From Lachnospiraceae bacterium (GTDB lineage Bacteria > Bacillota > Clostridia > Lachnospirales > Lachnospiraceae), in NCBI GenBank assembly GCA_017432565.1, contig JAFRIW010000028.1, positions 81,528 to 145,527 of the forward strand: a stretch of DNA of 64,000 bases, written 5' to 3'. This document shows, piece by piece, positions 1-9,487 of the stretch. The position numbers and the translations under genes were made by a program. Position 1 is the first letter of the stretch. Every line of letters begins with the position of its first letter. The notes beneath the pieces are model-generated. The model saw only the letters and a program-made list of their open reading frames with translations. It had not been told where the DNA came from and searched no databases.

Positions 1-563
1 CGATTCTCCTGCAGTGCACGGATTTCCTCCCGCAGGTCCGCGTCCGTCAGGATCGGCATGCGGAAAATCGCGCTCATCGTCGCCCGGACCGTTTTGGCTG
101 AATACAGATCCGCGCACTCCCGGCTCAGAATGATGCCCGCCGCGCCGGCCGCCTCGGCGGTCCGGACCATGGTCCCCAGATTGCCGGGATCCTGAATGGC
201 TTCCAGCATCAGAAGCAGCGGTGCTTCTTCCCGGAGCAGGTCCTCCCGTGTGCAGGACGGCATCCGCACCTCACATAAAATGCCCTGCGGCGTCTTTGTG
301 TCGGAGATTTTCTCCATCAGCGCCTGCGGAATCACACAGACCGGCGCTCCGGCGCTCCGTGTTTTGCCAAGGATCAGATCCTGAAGCTCCGGGAGACGTT
401 CCTTCGTGACATAGACCGCACGCAGAGCTTCGTCCGGCGTATCTTTAAAAATCCGGACGCCCTCCGTGATAAAGGATCCCTCTTCCTTTCGGACGCGGGC
501 TTTGCTCTGCAGCTGTATGATCCTGCGGATCCGCGGATTCTGCGGGGATGTAATCTCTTCCAA
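1..563 (-). CDS. SpoU/TrmH-family RNA 2'-O-methyltransferase, 3'-truncated by window edge
   Basis: Reading the minus strand from 563 gives an open frame that runs off the window. It starts at a TTG preceded by AGGAG with 8 nt spacing. The product begins EEITSPQNPRI and contains a substrate-binding-domain segment (EGVRIFKD, about residues 34-41). The SPOUT catalytic start follows, with the SpoU motif 1 pattern EAIQDPGNLGTMVRTAEAAG (N and R of NxGxxxR) at about residues 122-141. These enzymes methylate ribose 2'-O in 23S rRNA or tRNA using SAM. The start lies 15 nt after the pfkA stop, so it is probably the last visible gene of the dnaE-pfkA run. The exact target RNA cannot be told, and the C-terminal knot motifs are outside the window. 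Confidence 0.85.
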   Translation of the reverse strand, partial: MEEITSPQNPRIRRIIQLQSKARVRKEEGSFITEGVRIFKDTPDEALRAVYVTKERLPELQDLILGKTRSAGAPVCVIPQALMEKISDTKTPQGILCEVRMPSCTREDLLREEAPLLLMLEAIQDPGNLGTMVRTAEAAGAAGIILSRECADLYSAKTVRATMSAIFRMPILTDADLREEIRALQEN

Positions 564-578
564 CCTGTCTTCTCCTGC

Positions 579-1553
579 TTACCTGGAGAGCTCCAGGGCT
601 ACTTCATACTGATAATCCGGAATCTTTTTCGTCATGGCCAGCGCCTCCTCAATATCGAAGTCGCAGAATTCACCGTTCTTATAGGCCACAACGCGGTTCG
701 ACTTGCCCTGTGAAATAATGTCCGCGGCGTAGGCGCCCATAATCGATGCGTAGAAACGGTCCTTGCAGCTCGGTGAACCGCCCCGCTGCATATAGCCCAG
801 AATCGTGGCGCGCGTCTCGATGCCGGTCGCCGCCTCAATGCGTCTTGCCATGGAGGTGGAATGACCGATTCCCTCCGCGTTGATGATGATATGGTGCTTT
901 TTGCCGTGCTTCCGGTTGTTGATAATGTTGTCGACGATCCGCTGCTCGTCGTAATCATAGGTCTCCGGGATCAGAATGTCCTCCGCGCCGTTTGCCATGC
1001 CGCACCAGAGTGCAATATAGCCGGCGCCGCGTCCCATGACTTCGATAATGCTGCAGCGCTCATGGGATGAAGACGTGTCCCGCACCTTGTCGATGGCCTG
1101 CATTGCCGTATTGATCGCGGTGTCAAAACCGATGGTGTAATCCGTGCAGGCGATGTCCAGGTCGATCGTCCCCGGTATGCCGATGGTGTTGATGCCGTGC
1201 CGCGCCAGCGCCTGCGCGCCGCGGTAGGAGCCGTCGCCGCCAATGACGACGATGCCGTCGATCCCGTGCTTCCGGCAGATCTGAGCCGCCTGCTCCTGAA
1301 CCTCTTCCTCTCTGAATTCATGACACCGGGCTGTGCCCAGAATGGTTCCGCCCTGCTGAATAATGTCCGAGACAGAGCGCTTATTCATTTCGAATATTTC
1401 TTCATTCAAAAGGCCGAGAAATCCCCGCTCGATGCCCACAACCTCCAGGCCGTTCACAATACTCTTTCTCACCACGGCGCGGATGGCCGCATTCATCCCC
1501 GGCGCGTCGCCGCCGCTGGTCAGTACGCCGATTTTTCTGATCTCTTTGTCCAT
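579..1553 (-). CDS. pfkA: 6-phosphofructokinase, ATP-dependent type
   Basis: This 324-residue protein matches the length of bacterial PfkA. It phosphorylates fructose 6-phosphate in glycolysis. Visible motifs are LTSGGDAPGMNAAIR (N-terminal phosphate-binding loop, residues 11-25) and GGDGS (105-109), where the Gly marks the ATP- rather than pyrophosphate-dependent class. The catalytic TIDxD is at 129-133, and MGRGAGYIA forms part of the substrate site. TIDxD reads TIDLD instead of the usual TIDND, with both aspartates kept. The ATG is preceded by GAGAGGG/CAGGAT. It follows dnaE by 70 nt, an arrangement common in Clostridia, and has a possible promoter of its own in that gap. Confidence 0.95.
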   Translation of the reverse strand: MDKEIRKIGVLTSGGDAPGMNAAIRAVVRKSIVNGLEVVGIERGFLGLLNEEIFEMNKRSVSDIIQQGGTILGTARCHEFREEEVQEQAAQICRKHGIDGIVVIGGDGSYRGAQALARHGINTIGIPGTIDLDIACTDYTIGFDTAINTAMQAIDKVRDTSSSHERCSIIEVMGRGAGYIALWCGMANGAEDILIPETYDYDEQRIVDNIINNRKHGKKHHIIINAEGIGHSTSMARRIEAATGIETRATILGYMQRGGSPSCKDRFYASIMGAYAADIISQGKSNRVVAYKNGEFCDFDIEEALAMTKKIPDYQYEVALELSR

Positions 1554-1609
1554 ATCCTGCCCTCTCTTACCTTCTGCGCTTTAAGCCGGATTCATTCCTC
1601 TTCGGAATT

Positions 1610-1615
1610 ATTATA
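1610..1615 (-). promoter_or_regulatory. possible pfkA promoter (-10 box)
   Basis: A perfect TATAAT is read on the minus strand between the dnaE stop and the pfkA start, about 57 nt before the pfkA ATG. The -35 region overlaps the dnaE stop and is weak (TTATTC at 16 nt). It could give pfkA expression independent of the upstream operon. Confidence 0.4.
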
Positions 1616-1623
1616 CAGAATAT

Positions 1624-4600
1624 CTATTTCAGAATAACACTTCCGGGCCCGAGTTTCGCGCTCAGCAGTGAAATCACTTCTTCATCCGCCCGGATGCCGT
1701 ACCCCGGAGGCAGCTCCTTTTTGGCGCGGATGCTCTCGATGTAGAGAATGACCCGGTCCGGCCCGCCGCGCACGGCGATGAGTTCCGACAGCCACTCCTT
1801 TAACTCCTGATAGGACTCCGGATCCTTAAAGCGCAGCCACAGTGCTCTTCCGCCTCTTTTCGCCGCCGGCTGCTCCCCCGCCGGACGATAATCAGGTGCC
1901 GCGGACACCCGGGAGGCTGCAGGTGCTTCGTCTGCCGGCCCGTCCTCAAAAGGCCAGACCTTCTCGCAGATCAGCTTTCCGTCCTTCTCGTCCTCCAGAG
2001 AGACGCGGCCCCGCACGAAGACCTTTCCGTCCTCCTCCAGCAGTGCGCCGCTCTCCTCATAAGGCCGCGGGAAAACGATGGTCTCGACACTGCCCGTGGG
2101 ATCCTCCAGCGTCACAAACGCCATCACCTTATTGTTCTTTGTGTATTTCAGCTTTTTGTCCGTGACCAGGCCGCCGATCGTGACAATCTGTCCGTCGCGC
2201 ACCCGCATGCCTTCCGCGTCGGCGCCGCCTTCTTCCTGTACGTCCTCGCGGACAAAATCCGACGCGGTCGCGTTTGCCCGCTTCTTCCACAGATCCATAT
2301 ACTCATCCAGCGGATGGCCGCTCAGGTAGATTCCCAGCACTTCCTTCTCGAAGGCCAGCTTCATCTCCTTCGTGTACTCGCCGATGTCCGGATAACTGAT
2401 CTGATAATCGGATTTTTCCGTCTCATCCGCCAGGTCAAACAGCGACATCTGACCGGCCATATTGTTTTTCGCGGCCGACTGCAGCTCGTCCATCATCCGC
2501 ATGTAGACGCTCATCATCTGCTTTCTCGTGACGCCGAAGCTGTCAAAGGCGCCGGCCTTGATGAAGCTCTCGATGACCCGCTTGTTGACCTCGCGCTCCC
2601 GCACCGACATCCGCTCCATGAAATCGGACAGATCCCGGAACTTTCCGTTTCTCTCCCGCTCGCGCACAATGGCGTCAATGACCGGGCGTCCGACGCCCTT
2701 AATGGCGGTCAGGGCATAGCGGATCGCGCCGCCGGAGACGGAGAAGCCCGCCTCGCCCTCGTTGATATCCGGCGGAAGCAGGGAAATTTTCAGATTCCGG
2801 CAGGTCAGAATATACCCCGCCACCTTGGACGGGAAGTCAATCACGCTGGTGAGCAGCGCCGCCATGAACTCCGTCGGATAATACAGCTTGAGCCAGGCTG
2901 TCTGATAGGCGACCACTGCGTAGCACGCCGCGTGAGATTTGTTAAAGGCATATTTTGCAAAATCCGTCATGGTGTCAAAGATTCCCGACGCCACTTCGGC
3001 CGGAATGCCGTTCGCGACGCACCCCGGGACACCCAGCTCCGGATTGCCGTAGACAAAGTTCCGGCGCTCCTTCTCCATGACGTCCTGCTTCTTTTTGCTC
3101 ATGGCGCGGCGCACCAGATCGCTGCGGCCGAGCGTGTAGCCGCCCAGATTTTGCACGATCTGCATGACCTGTTCCTGATAGACGATGCAGCCGTAGGTGG
3201 GTTCCAGAATCGGACGCAGTGCCTCGGCGGCATAGGTGATCTCGCGGCCTGAATTCTTTCCCGACACATACTGCGGGATAAAATCCATCGGGCCGGGGCG
3301 GTACAGGGAAATGCCCGCGATCAGGTCCTCCAGACACTGAGGCCGCAGTTCCTTCATGAAGGACTGCATCCCGCCGCTCTCCAGCTGGAAGACGCCGTCT
3401 GTCCGGCCGGTCGAAATACTGGCATAGACATTCGGGTCTTCAAAGCCGATCGCATCAATGTCGATCGGAACCGGGACGGGGTTCTGCGTGATTTTGCGGG
3501 AACCGATGACCGGCTCGTGCGGGGGATAGGCGCCTCCCGCCTCCTCGACGGAGCGGTTGGCCATCTGCACGGCATTCTGAATGACTGTCAGATTCCGCAG
3601 GCCGAGGAAATCCATCTTCAGAAGCCCCAGCTCCTCGATGGTCGTCATGGTGAACTGCGTGGTGATCGAACCGTCCTGTGCGCGGGAAAGCGGCACCAGA
3701 TCCTCTGCAGGCGCGCTGCAGATCACAACGCCCGCCGCGTGAATCGATGTGTGGCGGGGCAGGCCCTCCAGGCGGCGGCTCATATCGATCAGCACGCGGA
3801 CCTGGCTGTCCTCCTCATAGCGCTTCTTTAAGTCCGGATTCTCCTGCAGTGCCTTATCCAGCGTGATATTCAGCTCCTGCGGAACCATTTTGGAGATTGA
3901 ATCGCACAGCGCGTAGGGCAGATCCATCACACGCCCCACGTCACGGATGACACCGCGGGCAGCCATGGTGCCGAAGGTAATGATCTGCACCACCTTGTCC
4001 CGGCCGTACTTCTCCGTGACATAGTCGATGACCTCCTGCCGGCGCTCAAAGCCGAAGTCCACGTCAATATCGGGCATGGTCACGCGCTCGGGGTTCAGGA
4101 ACCGCTCAAAGAGCAGATCGTAGCGGATCGGATCGATATTGGTGATATGCAGACAGTAGGAAACCACGGATCCCGCGGCACTTCCTCTGCCGGGTCCCAC
4201 CATGATGCCGTGCTCTCTGGAATAATTGATATAATCCCAGACGATCAGGAAGTAATCCACATAGCCCATGGTCCTGATCGTATTCAGCTCATAGACCATG
4301 CGGTCGTGGATCTGACGGATCCGTGCTTTCTTCTCTTCCTCTTCGCCGGCGTAGTCCGGGCTGTTTTCAAACCGCTCCGAAAAGCCCTTCTCGCACAGCA
4401 TGTTCAGATAAGTCCAGGAATCGTATCCCGCGGGCACATCGTACTGCGGCAGTCTCGTGTGGCCGAATTCGATTTCCACATTGCAGCGCTTCGCGATTTT
4501 CTCCGTGTTTTCCACGGCTTCGATCGCATAGGGGAAGCGCTCGCGCATCTCGGCCTCGCTCTTGACATAGAACTGCCCGCCGGGATAGCGCATTCTGTCT

Positions 4601-5355
4601 TCATCCGAGAGCTTCTTGCCCGTCTGGATACACAGCAGGATATCGTGGGGCTCCGCGTCCTCTTTATAGGTGTAGTGGCAGTCGTTGGTCGCCACCAGCG
4701 GAATGGAAAGCTCCCTGCTCATCTTCAGCAGCTCCGCGTTGACGGTCTGCTGCATCGGATAATCCGGGCCGTGGTCCTGCAGCTCCAGGAAGAAATTGTT
4801 CTCCCCGAAAATGTCGCGGTAGCGAAGCGCCGCGGCGCGCGCTTCGGCAAGATCGCCCCGGGCAATATTCCGGGCGACCTCTCCGGCCAGACACGCACTG
4901 CAGCAGATAATTCCCTCGTGATACGCGCGCAGCAGTTCCAGGTCCACGCGCGGCCTGTAATAATAACCCTCCGTGAAGGAGCGGCTCACGATGTGCGACA
5001 GATTCTCATAGCCGGTGTTGTTTTCCGCCAGCAGAATCAGATGATAATAGCGGTCGTCGCCGTGGGACAGTTCCCGGTCAAAACGCGACCCGGGCGCCAC
5101 ATAAACCTCGCAGCCCAGGATCGGGCGGATTCCCTCCGCCTTGCACGCCTTGTAAAAATCAACCACGCCGTACATGACGCCGTGATCGGTGATCGCCGCG
5201 CTGTCCATGCCCAGCTCTCTGACGCGCTTTACATATTCCTTCACTTTATTGGAGCCGTCCAGAAGAGACCACTCCGTGTGGGTGTGAAGGTGACAGAAAC
5301 CGGGCTCTTTCAGCCCGATCGTCTGTGCATTAAAGGTCTCAATGTCGTTCTGCAT
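1624..5355 (-). CDS. dnaE: DNA polymerase III alpha subunit, DnaE type
   Basis: The 1243-residue replicative polymerase begins with a PHP domain whose metal-binding motifs look intact (HLHTHTEWS, TDHG, GCEVYVA). The polymerase core follows with GPGRGSAAGS and the catalytic PDIDVDF, then a helix-hairpin-helix region (AIKGVGRPVIDAI) and a C-terminal OB-fold (VTIGGLVTDKK). In Firmicutes DnaE works with PolC. The frame opens at a TTG at 5361, but the ATG at 5355 is the better start because GGAG lies 6 nt before it, whereas it abuts the TTG. Gaps to ispD upstream (49 nt) and pfkA downstream are short, suggesting co-transcription. Confidence 0.96.
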   Translation of the reverse strand: MQNDIETFNAQTIGLKEPGFCHLHTHTEWSLLDGSNKVKEYVKRVRELGMDSAAITDHGVMYGVVDFYKACKAEGIRPILGCEVYVAPGSRFDRELSHGDDRYYHLILLAENNTGYENLSHIVSRSFTEGYYYRPRVDLELLRAYHEGIICCSACLAGEVARNIARGDLAEARAAALRYRDIFGENNFFLELQDHGPDYPMQQTVNAELLKMSRELSIPLVATNDCHYTYKEDAEPHDILLCIQTGKKLSDEDRMRYPGGQFYVKSEAEMRERFPYAIEAVENTEKIAKRCNVEIEFGHTRLPQYDVPAGYDSWTYLNMLCEKGFSERFENSPDYAGEEEEKKARIRQIHDRMVYELNTIRTMGYVDYFLIVWDYINYSREHGIMVGPGRGSAAGSVVSYCLHITNIDPIRYDLLFERFLNPERVTMPDIDVDFGFERRQEVIDYVTEKYGRDKVVQIITFGTMAARGVIRDVGRVMDLPYALCDSISKMVPQELNITLDKALQENPDLKKRYEEDSQVRVLIDMSRRLEGLPRHTSIHAAGVVICSAPAEDLVPLSRAQDGSITTQFTMTTIEELGLLKMDFLGLRNLTVIQNAVQMANRSVEEAGGAYPPHEPVIGSRKITQNPVPVPIDIDAIGFEDPNVYASISTGRTDGVFQLESGGMQSFMKELRPQCLEDLIAGISLYRPGPMDFIPQYVSGKNSGREITYAAEALRPILEPTYGCIVYQEQVMQIVQNLGGYTLGRSDLVRRAMSKKKQDVMEKERRNFVYGNPELGVPGCVANGIPAEVASGIFDTMTDFAKYAFNKSHAACYAVVAYQTAWLKLYYPTEFMAALLTSVIDFPSKVAGYILTCRNLKISLLPPDINEGEAGFSVSGGAIRYALTAIKGVGRPVIDAIVRERERNGKFRDLSDFMERMSVREREVNKRVIESFIKAGAFDSFGVTRKQMMSVYMRMMDELQSAAKNNMAGQMSLFDLADETEKSDYQISYPDIGEYTKEMKLAFEKEVLGIYLSGHPLDEYMDLWKKRANATASDFVREDVQEEGGADAEGMRVRDGQIVTIGGLVTDKKLKYTKNNKVMAFVTLEDPTGSVETIVFPRPYEESGALLEEDGKVFVRGRVSLEDEKDGKLICEKVWPFEDGPADEAPAASRVSAAPDYRPAGEQPAAKRGGRALWLRFKDPESYQELKEWLSELIAVRGGPDRVILYIESIRAKKELPPGYGIRADEEVISLLSAKLGPGSVILK

Positions 5356-5404
5356 GCTCAACTCCGTCAGGATTCAACACTTTGTTCCCTGTGCCTGTTC
5401 GGGC

Positions 5405-6244
5405 TTATTCTACCGAAATCTGCAGCAGGCTGGCATCCCAGGTCTCCCGCAGCTCCATGGCGATCGCCCAGGCCTGATCCATATCCTCGGGCGTCGTGAT
5501 TTTGAAATTCCGATAGGAAGATTCAATCAGCCTCACCCGCTGCCCGCACATCTTCTCCGCAGCGGCCGCATCGTCCGTGATCCCCAGCTCTCTGATCAGG
5601 GGCGCGGCGGACCAGCCGCCCTGCGCACCCTCTGCGAGCGCTTTCTCCCGCAGAAGCCGGTAGGCCTTCAGAATCAGTTCGTAAGAGAAAACCTGCGGCG
5701 TCTGGATGTTGTAGACAAACCGGCGGTCCGGAGTCGAGACGACATAGCCGTTTTCGTCGGCGATCTTGATGGTGTCCTTGCTGGGAACAGCCGCGACGAC
5801 GGCCTGTTCCTGCTGCACCGCGTCAAAGAGACGCCGGAGCGTTTCCTCGTCCGGGAACGGTCTTGCGCCGTCGTGAATGAATACATAGTCGCAGGGCCAG
5901 GTGATGGCTTCAAGTCCGCTCAGTACCGAGCCGCAGCGCTCTTCTCCCGCCGCGGCGAAGCCGCGCAGCTTCTCCTGTGCCTTCCTCTTTTCTTCTTCGC
6001 CGGTCCTGCCGGATTTTGCCAGATCGGCCAGCAGCGGGGCGATTGCTTCCTGCTGAATTCTCTCCCGGTCCCCGTCCGCACAGGCAATCACCAGATCCGT
6101 GATCACACTGCTTGCAAGGAGCGTCCGCAGTGAATAGTACAGAAGCGGCCTGCCGCACAGATCCAGGTACTGTTTGGGTACGTCGCTCTCCATCCGTTTT
6201 CCGCGCCCGCCGGCCAGCAGAATCGCAGTGCTGTGTATACTCAT
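5405..6244 (-). CDS. ispD: 2-C-methyl-D-erythritol 4-phosphate cytidylyltransferase
   Basis: IspD makes CDP-methylerythritol from CTP and MEP in the non-mevalonate isoprenoid pathway, which feeds undecaprenyl phosphate. The nucleotide-binding start reads [10 protein letters not shown] with VPKQYL following. [17 protein letters not shown] and [10 protein letters not shown] are also typical. At 279 residues it is longer than the usual 225-240. The extra length is mainly a charged Lys/Glu-rich insertion at about residues 77-98, before the [10 protein letters not shown] motif, plus a C-terminal extension. Its ATG overlaps the tsaD stop by an ATGA junction. Confidence 0.92.
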   Translation of the reverse strand: MSIHSTAILLAGGRGKRMESDVPKQYLDLCGRPLLYYSLRTLLASSVITDLVIACADGDRERIQQEAIAPLLADLAKSGRTGEEEKRKAQEKLRGFAAAGEERCGSVLSGLEAITWPCDYVFIHDGARPFPDEETLRRLFDAVQQEQAVVAAVPSKDTIKIADENGYVVSTPDRRFVYNIQTPQVFSYELILKAYRLLREKALAEGAQGGWSAAPLIRELGITDDAAAAEKMCGQRVRLIESSYRNFKITTPEDMDQAWAIAMELRETWDASLLQISVE

Positions 6245-7272
6245 CTTCTCTCTCCCAGTTTAAGAGCCGGAACCGCATTCAGGTCCGGTCCGGCAAAATG
6301 TCCCTGCAGGTATTCATAGTAGCCCGCGCAGGATATCATGGCCGCGTTGTCCGTGCACAGAATGGGCGGCGGACACAGAAACCGTACGCCGGCCCCGTCA
6401 CAGGCACTTTTCATGGCTGCGCGCAGCGCGCTGTTCGACGCCACGCCGCCCGCCAGCGCAAGAGACTGAAAGCCATACTCCCGCACTGCCTCCATGGCGT
6501 GATCCACCAGTACGCTGACGACCGCCTTCTGGAAGGATGCCGCCACATCCGGCACGCAGATCTCCCGGCCGGCCATTTTCTCCGAATTGATATAGTTCAG
6601 CACGGCGGACTTGAGCCCGCTGAACGAAAAGTCATAGACCGATCCACTGACCTTTCCGCGGGGGAACACGATCGCATCGGGATTGCCCTCTTTTGCGGCC
6701 GCGTCAATCTTGGGACCGCCGGGATATCCCAGCCCGATTGCCCGGGCGACCTTGTCAAAAGCCTCCCCGGCCGCGTCATCCTGGGTCCGCCCCAGAATCT
6801 CGTAGACGCCGTAATCCCGCACCAGGACCAGGTGCGTGTGTCCGCCGGAGACCACCAGACAGGCGTAAGGCGGCTCGAGGGCAGGATCGGCGATATAATT
6901 CGCACAGATATGTCCCTCGATGTGATGCACACCGATCAGCGGAATATCCGCCGCAAAGCTGAGTGCCTTTGCAAAAGACACGCCCACCAGCAGCGCTCCG
7001 ACCAGTCCCGGTCCGTAGGTGACCGCAGCTGCGTCCAGGTCCTGCAGTGTGACGCCCGCTGTATCCAGCGCTTTTTTCACGACCTGATTGATGCGCTCGA
7101 TGTGCTTCCGGGAAGCAATCTCCGGCACCACACCGCCGTACAGCGTATGAATATCGATCTGCGAGGAGATCTCATTGGACAGAACCTTCCGCCCGTTCAC
7201 CGTCACCGCTGCGGCCGTCTCATCGCAGCTTGATTCTATTCCGAGTATGATGATGTCTTTTTCAGCTGTCAT
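6241..7272 (-). CDS. tsaD: tRNA N6-adenosine threonylcarbamoyltransferase TsaD
   Basis: This 343-residue Kae1/TsaD protein transfers threonylcarbamoyl to A37 of ANN-decoding tRNAs, with TsaB and TsaE. Evidence is the opening [15 protein letters not shown], the HxExH metal site in [24 protein letters not shown], and the C-terminal [12 protein letters not shown] and CTDNAAMI. tsaB and tsaE lie three and four genes upstream in the same direction, so most of the t6A machinery is here. TsaC/YwlC is not in the window. The stop overlaps the ispD start by 4 bases. Confidence 0.97.
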   Translation of the reverse strand: MTAEKDIIILGIESSCDETAAAVTVNGRKVLSNEISSQIDIHTLYGGVVPEIASRKHIERINQVVKKALDTAGVTLQDLDAAAVTYGPGLVGALLVGVSFAKALSFAADIPLIGVHHIEGHICANYIADPALEPPYACLVVSGGHTHLVLVRDYGVYEILGRTQDDAAGEAFDKVARAIGLGYPGGPKIDAAAKEGNPDAIVFPRGKVSGSVYDFSFSGLKSAVLNYINSEKMAGREICVPDVAASFQKAVVSVLVDHAMEAVREYGFQSLALAGGVASNSALRAAMKSACDGAGVRFLCPPPILCTDNAAMISCAGYYEYLQGHFAGPDLNAVPALKLGERR

Positions 7273-7300
7273 ATCTTATATCTGTTCCTGATCTTTTCTC

Positions 7301-8224
7301 TCAGTCTTCCGAAAACCGCAGGGTCACGGATTTTCCGTCCTTCCCGGGGAATGCGTCCGGAAAGATCTCCCGCACCGCATCCATATACGGCTCCGGCTTT
7401 ATCAGCGAAGGGCTGTAATGCGTCAGCCACAGCTCAGCCGGCTGCGCCGCCCGCGCAAGCTGCGCTGCCTCCGCAAAGGTCATATGCTTCTTGGCGACGG
7501 CGTCCTGCTGCTTGTCCTCCTCACCGTACATGCCTTCGCAGATCATCAGATCCGCTCCCTGTGCCGCACGGACGATCGAATCGCAGGGCCTTGAGTCGGT
7601 CACATAAGTAAGCCTTAAGCCTTTCCGCTCTCCGCCGAGGACCTGATCCGGCGTAATCGTCCGGCCGTCCTCCGTGACAACGGTCTCTCCTTTCTGCAGC
7701 CGTCCCCAGAGGGGCTTGGGGAGTCCCAGGGCCTCCGCCTGCTCCACCTGAAAGCGTCCGGTTCTGGACAGCTCCATGGAATAGCCGTAGCAGGGCACAC
7801 TGTGGCGGACTTTAAATGCGCGGATCAGAAAATCCTTCTCTCCCGGCAGGGCAAAAGACTCCTCCGCCTCCGAGAGCTCTCTGAATTCAATCTGAAAGGG
7901 GAGCCCCGGCGCGATGACGCGCAGCGAATTGACAACGTGCTCCAGGCCCTTCGGCCCGACCATCAGAACCGGATCCGTCCGCTCGGAATTGGCCATGGAC
8001 AGAAGAAGTCCCGGCAGACCCGAGATATGGTCCGCGTGATAGTGCGTAAACAGGATCACATCGATCGGATTGGAAGAGAACCCCCGCTTTCTGAGCGTGA
8101 TCTGGGTTCCCTCTCCGCAGTCCACCAGAATCTGTTTTCCGTTGCAGCGGACCAGCAGGGAAGTCAGAAAGCGATGCGGCATCGGCATCATTCCCCCGCA
8201 GCCCAGTAAACATACATCAATCAT
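7301..8224 (-). CDS. rnz: ribonuclease Z
   Basis: A 307-residue metallo-beta-lactamase-fold endonuclease that trims the 3' trailer of pre-tRNAs. It opens MIDVCLLGCGGMMPMP and carries the metal motif HYHADHISGLPGLL, the exosite region, a late TDSRPCD and AREARAAQPAELWLTHYSPS-type segment with the final metal-binding His. The first His-x-His motif reads FTHYHADH where FxTHxHxDH is usual, so the catalytic residues are kept. AAGGTGAC precedes the ATG. It sits 10 nt after rimI and 28 nt before tsaD, which puts tRNA processing beside tRNA modification. Confidence 0.95.
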   Translation of the reverse strand: MIDVCLLGCGGMMPMPHRFLTSLLVRCNGKQILVDCGEGTQITLRKRGFSSNPIDVILFTHYHADHISGLPGLLLSMANSERTDPVLMVGPKGLEHVVNSLRVIAPGLPFQIEFRELSEAEESFALPGEKDFLIRAFKVRHSVPCYGYSMELSRTGRFQVEQAEALGLPKPLWGRLQKGETVVTEDGRTITPDQVLGGERKGLRLTYVTDSRPCDSIVRAAQGADLMICEGMYGEEDKQQDAVAKKHMTFAEAAQLARAAQPAELWLTHYSPSLIKPEPYMDAVREIFPDAFPGKDGKSVTLRFSED

Positions 8225-8234
8225 TTGTCTGTTG

Positions 8235-8672
8235 TCACCTTTTCCATAAAATCAGGGCATCTTCTTCCGGGTCGCGGTAGAAGCGCTTCCGGATGCCTTC
8301 CTGCCGGAACCCGAAACTCTCATACAGGCGGATTGCCGGGACATTGCCGGCGCGCACCTCCAGCGTAAAAGCTTCGGCCGATTCCTGTCCGGCGTCGGTG
8401 AGCATCCGCTCCATCAGCTGCCGCGCGATGCCCCGTCCGCGGTACGCGGGAAGGACTGCGACATTTCCGATCTCCCCCTCGCCGAGAATCAGCTTGACTC
8501 CGCAGGTTCCGACGATGTTTCCCGATTCCTCCTGCGCGACATAATAATGGGCAAAAGGAAGCAGGAGCGTGGCGGAGTAAACCTTCTCCGACCACGGCTG
8601 TGAGAAACAGACCCGCTCAATTTCCACTGCAGCGGGTATATCCTCTTTTGTCATTCTGCGAATCTTTATCAC
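8235..8672 (-). CDS. rimI: ribosomal-protein-alanine N-acetyltransferase, GNAT family
   Basis: This 145-residue GNAT protein begins MIKIRRMTKEDIPA and has the RimI-type ERVCFSQPWS segment. The acetyl-CoA loop reads VLPAYRGRGIARQLM (Q/RxxGxG/A), and the C-terminus carries LEVRAGNVPAIRLYESFGF. RimI acetylates the N-terminus of ribosomal protein S18, and possibly other targets. It is commonly found between tsaB and tsaD. Its ATG overlaps the tsaB stop (ATGA), which indicates translational coupling. Confidence 0.92.
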   Translation of the reverse strand: MIKIRRMTKEDIPAAVEIERVCFSQPWSEKVYSATLLLPFAHYYVAQEESGNIVGTCGVKLILGEGEIGNVAVLPAYRGRGIARQLMERMLTDAGQESAEAFTLEVRAGNVPAIRLYESFGFRQEGIRKRFYRDPEEDALILWKR

Positions 8673-9487
8673 GGGATGAATCCCTCCGGCGCGTGCCCGG
8701 CCTTCAGTTCCTCGAGGGCGGCATCGCCTGCCTTCCGCGCCTCCTGCAGCTCACGCTCCGCCTGGGAGAGGCGCAGATATTCCGGTCTGAATTCGTCTGC
8801 GCTGACCATGCAGGCACTTCCCTGCTCCCGGCAGAGCTGCATCGCGCGCACCGCCGCCGAGGCAGCGCGCTGTCTGTCCGTCCCTGCCGGCGCATAGCGA
8901 TAAGGAACCTGCATCAGCTGTGCAAGCACCTGACGATAAACCGGAACGCCGTCGCCCAGAAAGACGACGGATCTGCCCCCGGCGGTGCTGTACATCTCAT
9001 TCAGTTCCTGTGCGGTCTCCTGTATGCTTCTGACACACTGCGGGCGAAGAACGCGGAGCAAAATCTGCTCTTCCTTCGACGCCGGATCCGCCGGCTGCTT
9101 TTCGAAACAGTATATTCCCGTGTAGACCTGCTGCCTGCGCGCGTCCATGATCGGACAGATGAGTGCATCCGTTCCGGGCAGATTGCAGGCGAGGGCATCT
9201 ACTGTGGGCACCGGAATGACCGGCACACCGAGCGCGAAGCCCATTCCCTTCGCCGTGGCGGCGCCGATCCGGAGCCCCGTAAAAGAACCCGGTCCCGCTG
9301 TGGTCACAACGGCGTCGATCTCACTTAGCGGGAAGGGCATGATCTGCTTCATCTGCTCCATCATCGGCATGAGAGACTGGGAATGTGTTTTCTGATTCTG
9401 AACGGAAAATTCCGCGATCAGTTTATCGTCTTCCAGAACAGCGCAGCCCGCGACGGGGCCTGACGCTTCTATAGCAAATAATTTCAA
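8669..9487 (-). CDS. tsaB: t6A biosynthesis protein TsaB
   Basis: TsaB is an ASKHA-fold partner of TsaD that is required for t6A formation. The sequence starts KLFAIEASGPVAGCAVLEDD and contains TTAGPGSFTGLRIGAATAKG, the TsaB/Kae1 hallmark. At 272 residues it is somewhat longer than many TsaB proteins, and the tail (about 225-272) is charged and likely flexible. It overlaps tsaE upstream and rimI downstream by 4 bases each. Confidence 0.94.
   Translation of the reverse strand: MKLFAIEASGPVAGCAVLEDDKLIAEFSVQNQKTHSQSLMPMMEQMKQIMPFPLSEIDAVVTTAGPGSFTGLRIGAATAKGMGFALGVPVIPVPTVDALACNLPGTDALICPIMDARRQQVYTGIYCFEKQPADPASKEEQILLRVLRPQCVRSIQETAQELNEMYSTAGGRSVVFLGDGVPVYRQVLAQLMQVPYRYAPAGTDRQRAASAAVRAMQLCREQGSACMVSADEFRPEYLRLSQAERELQEARKAGDAALEELKAGHAPEGFIP

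Noticed and set aside
4147..5499. 450-residue plus-strand ORF opposite dnaE
   Set aside because: Shadow frame covering the PHP and polymerase region of DnaE, with no family resemblance.
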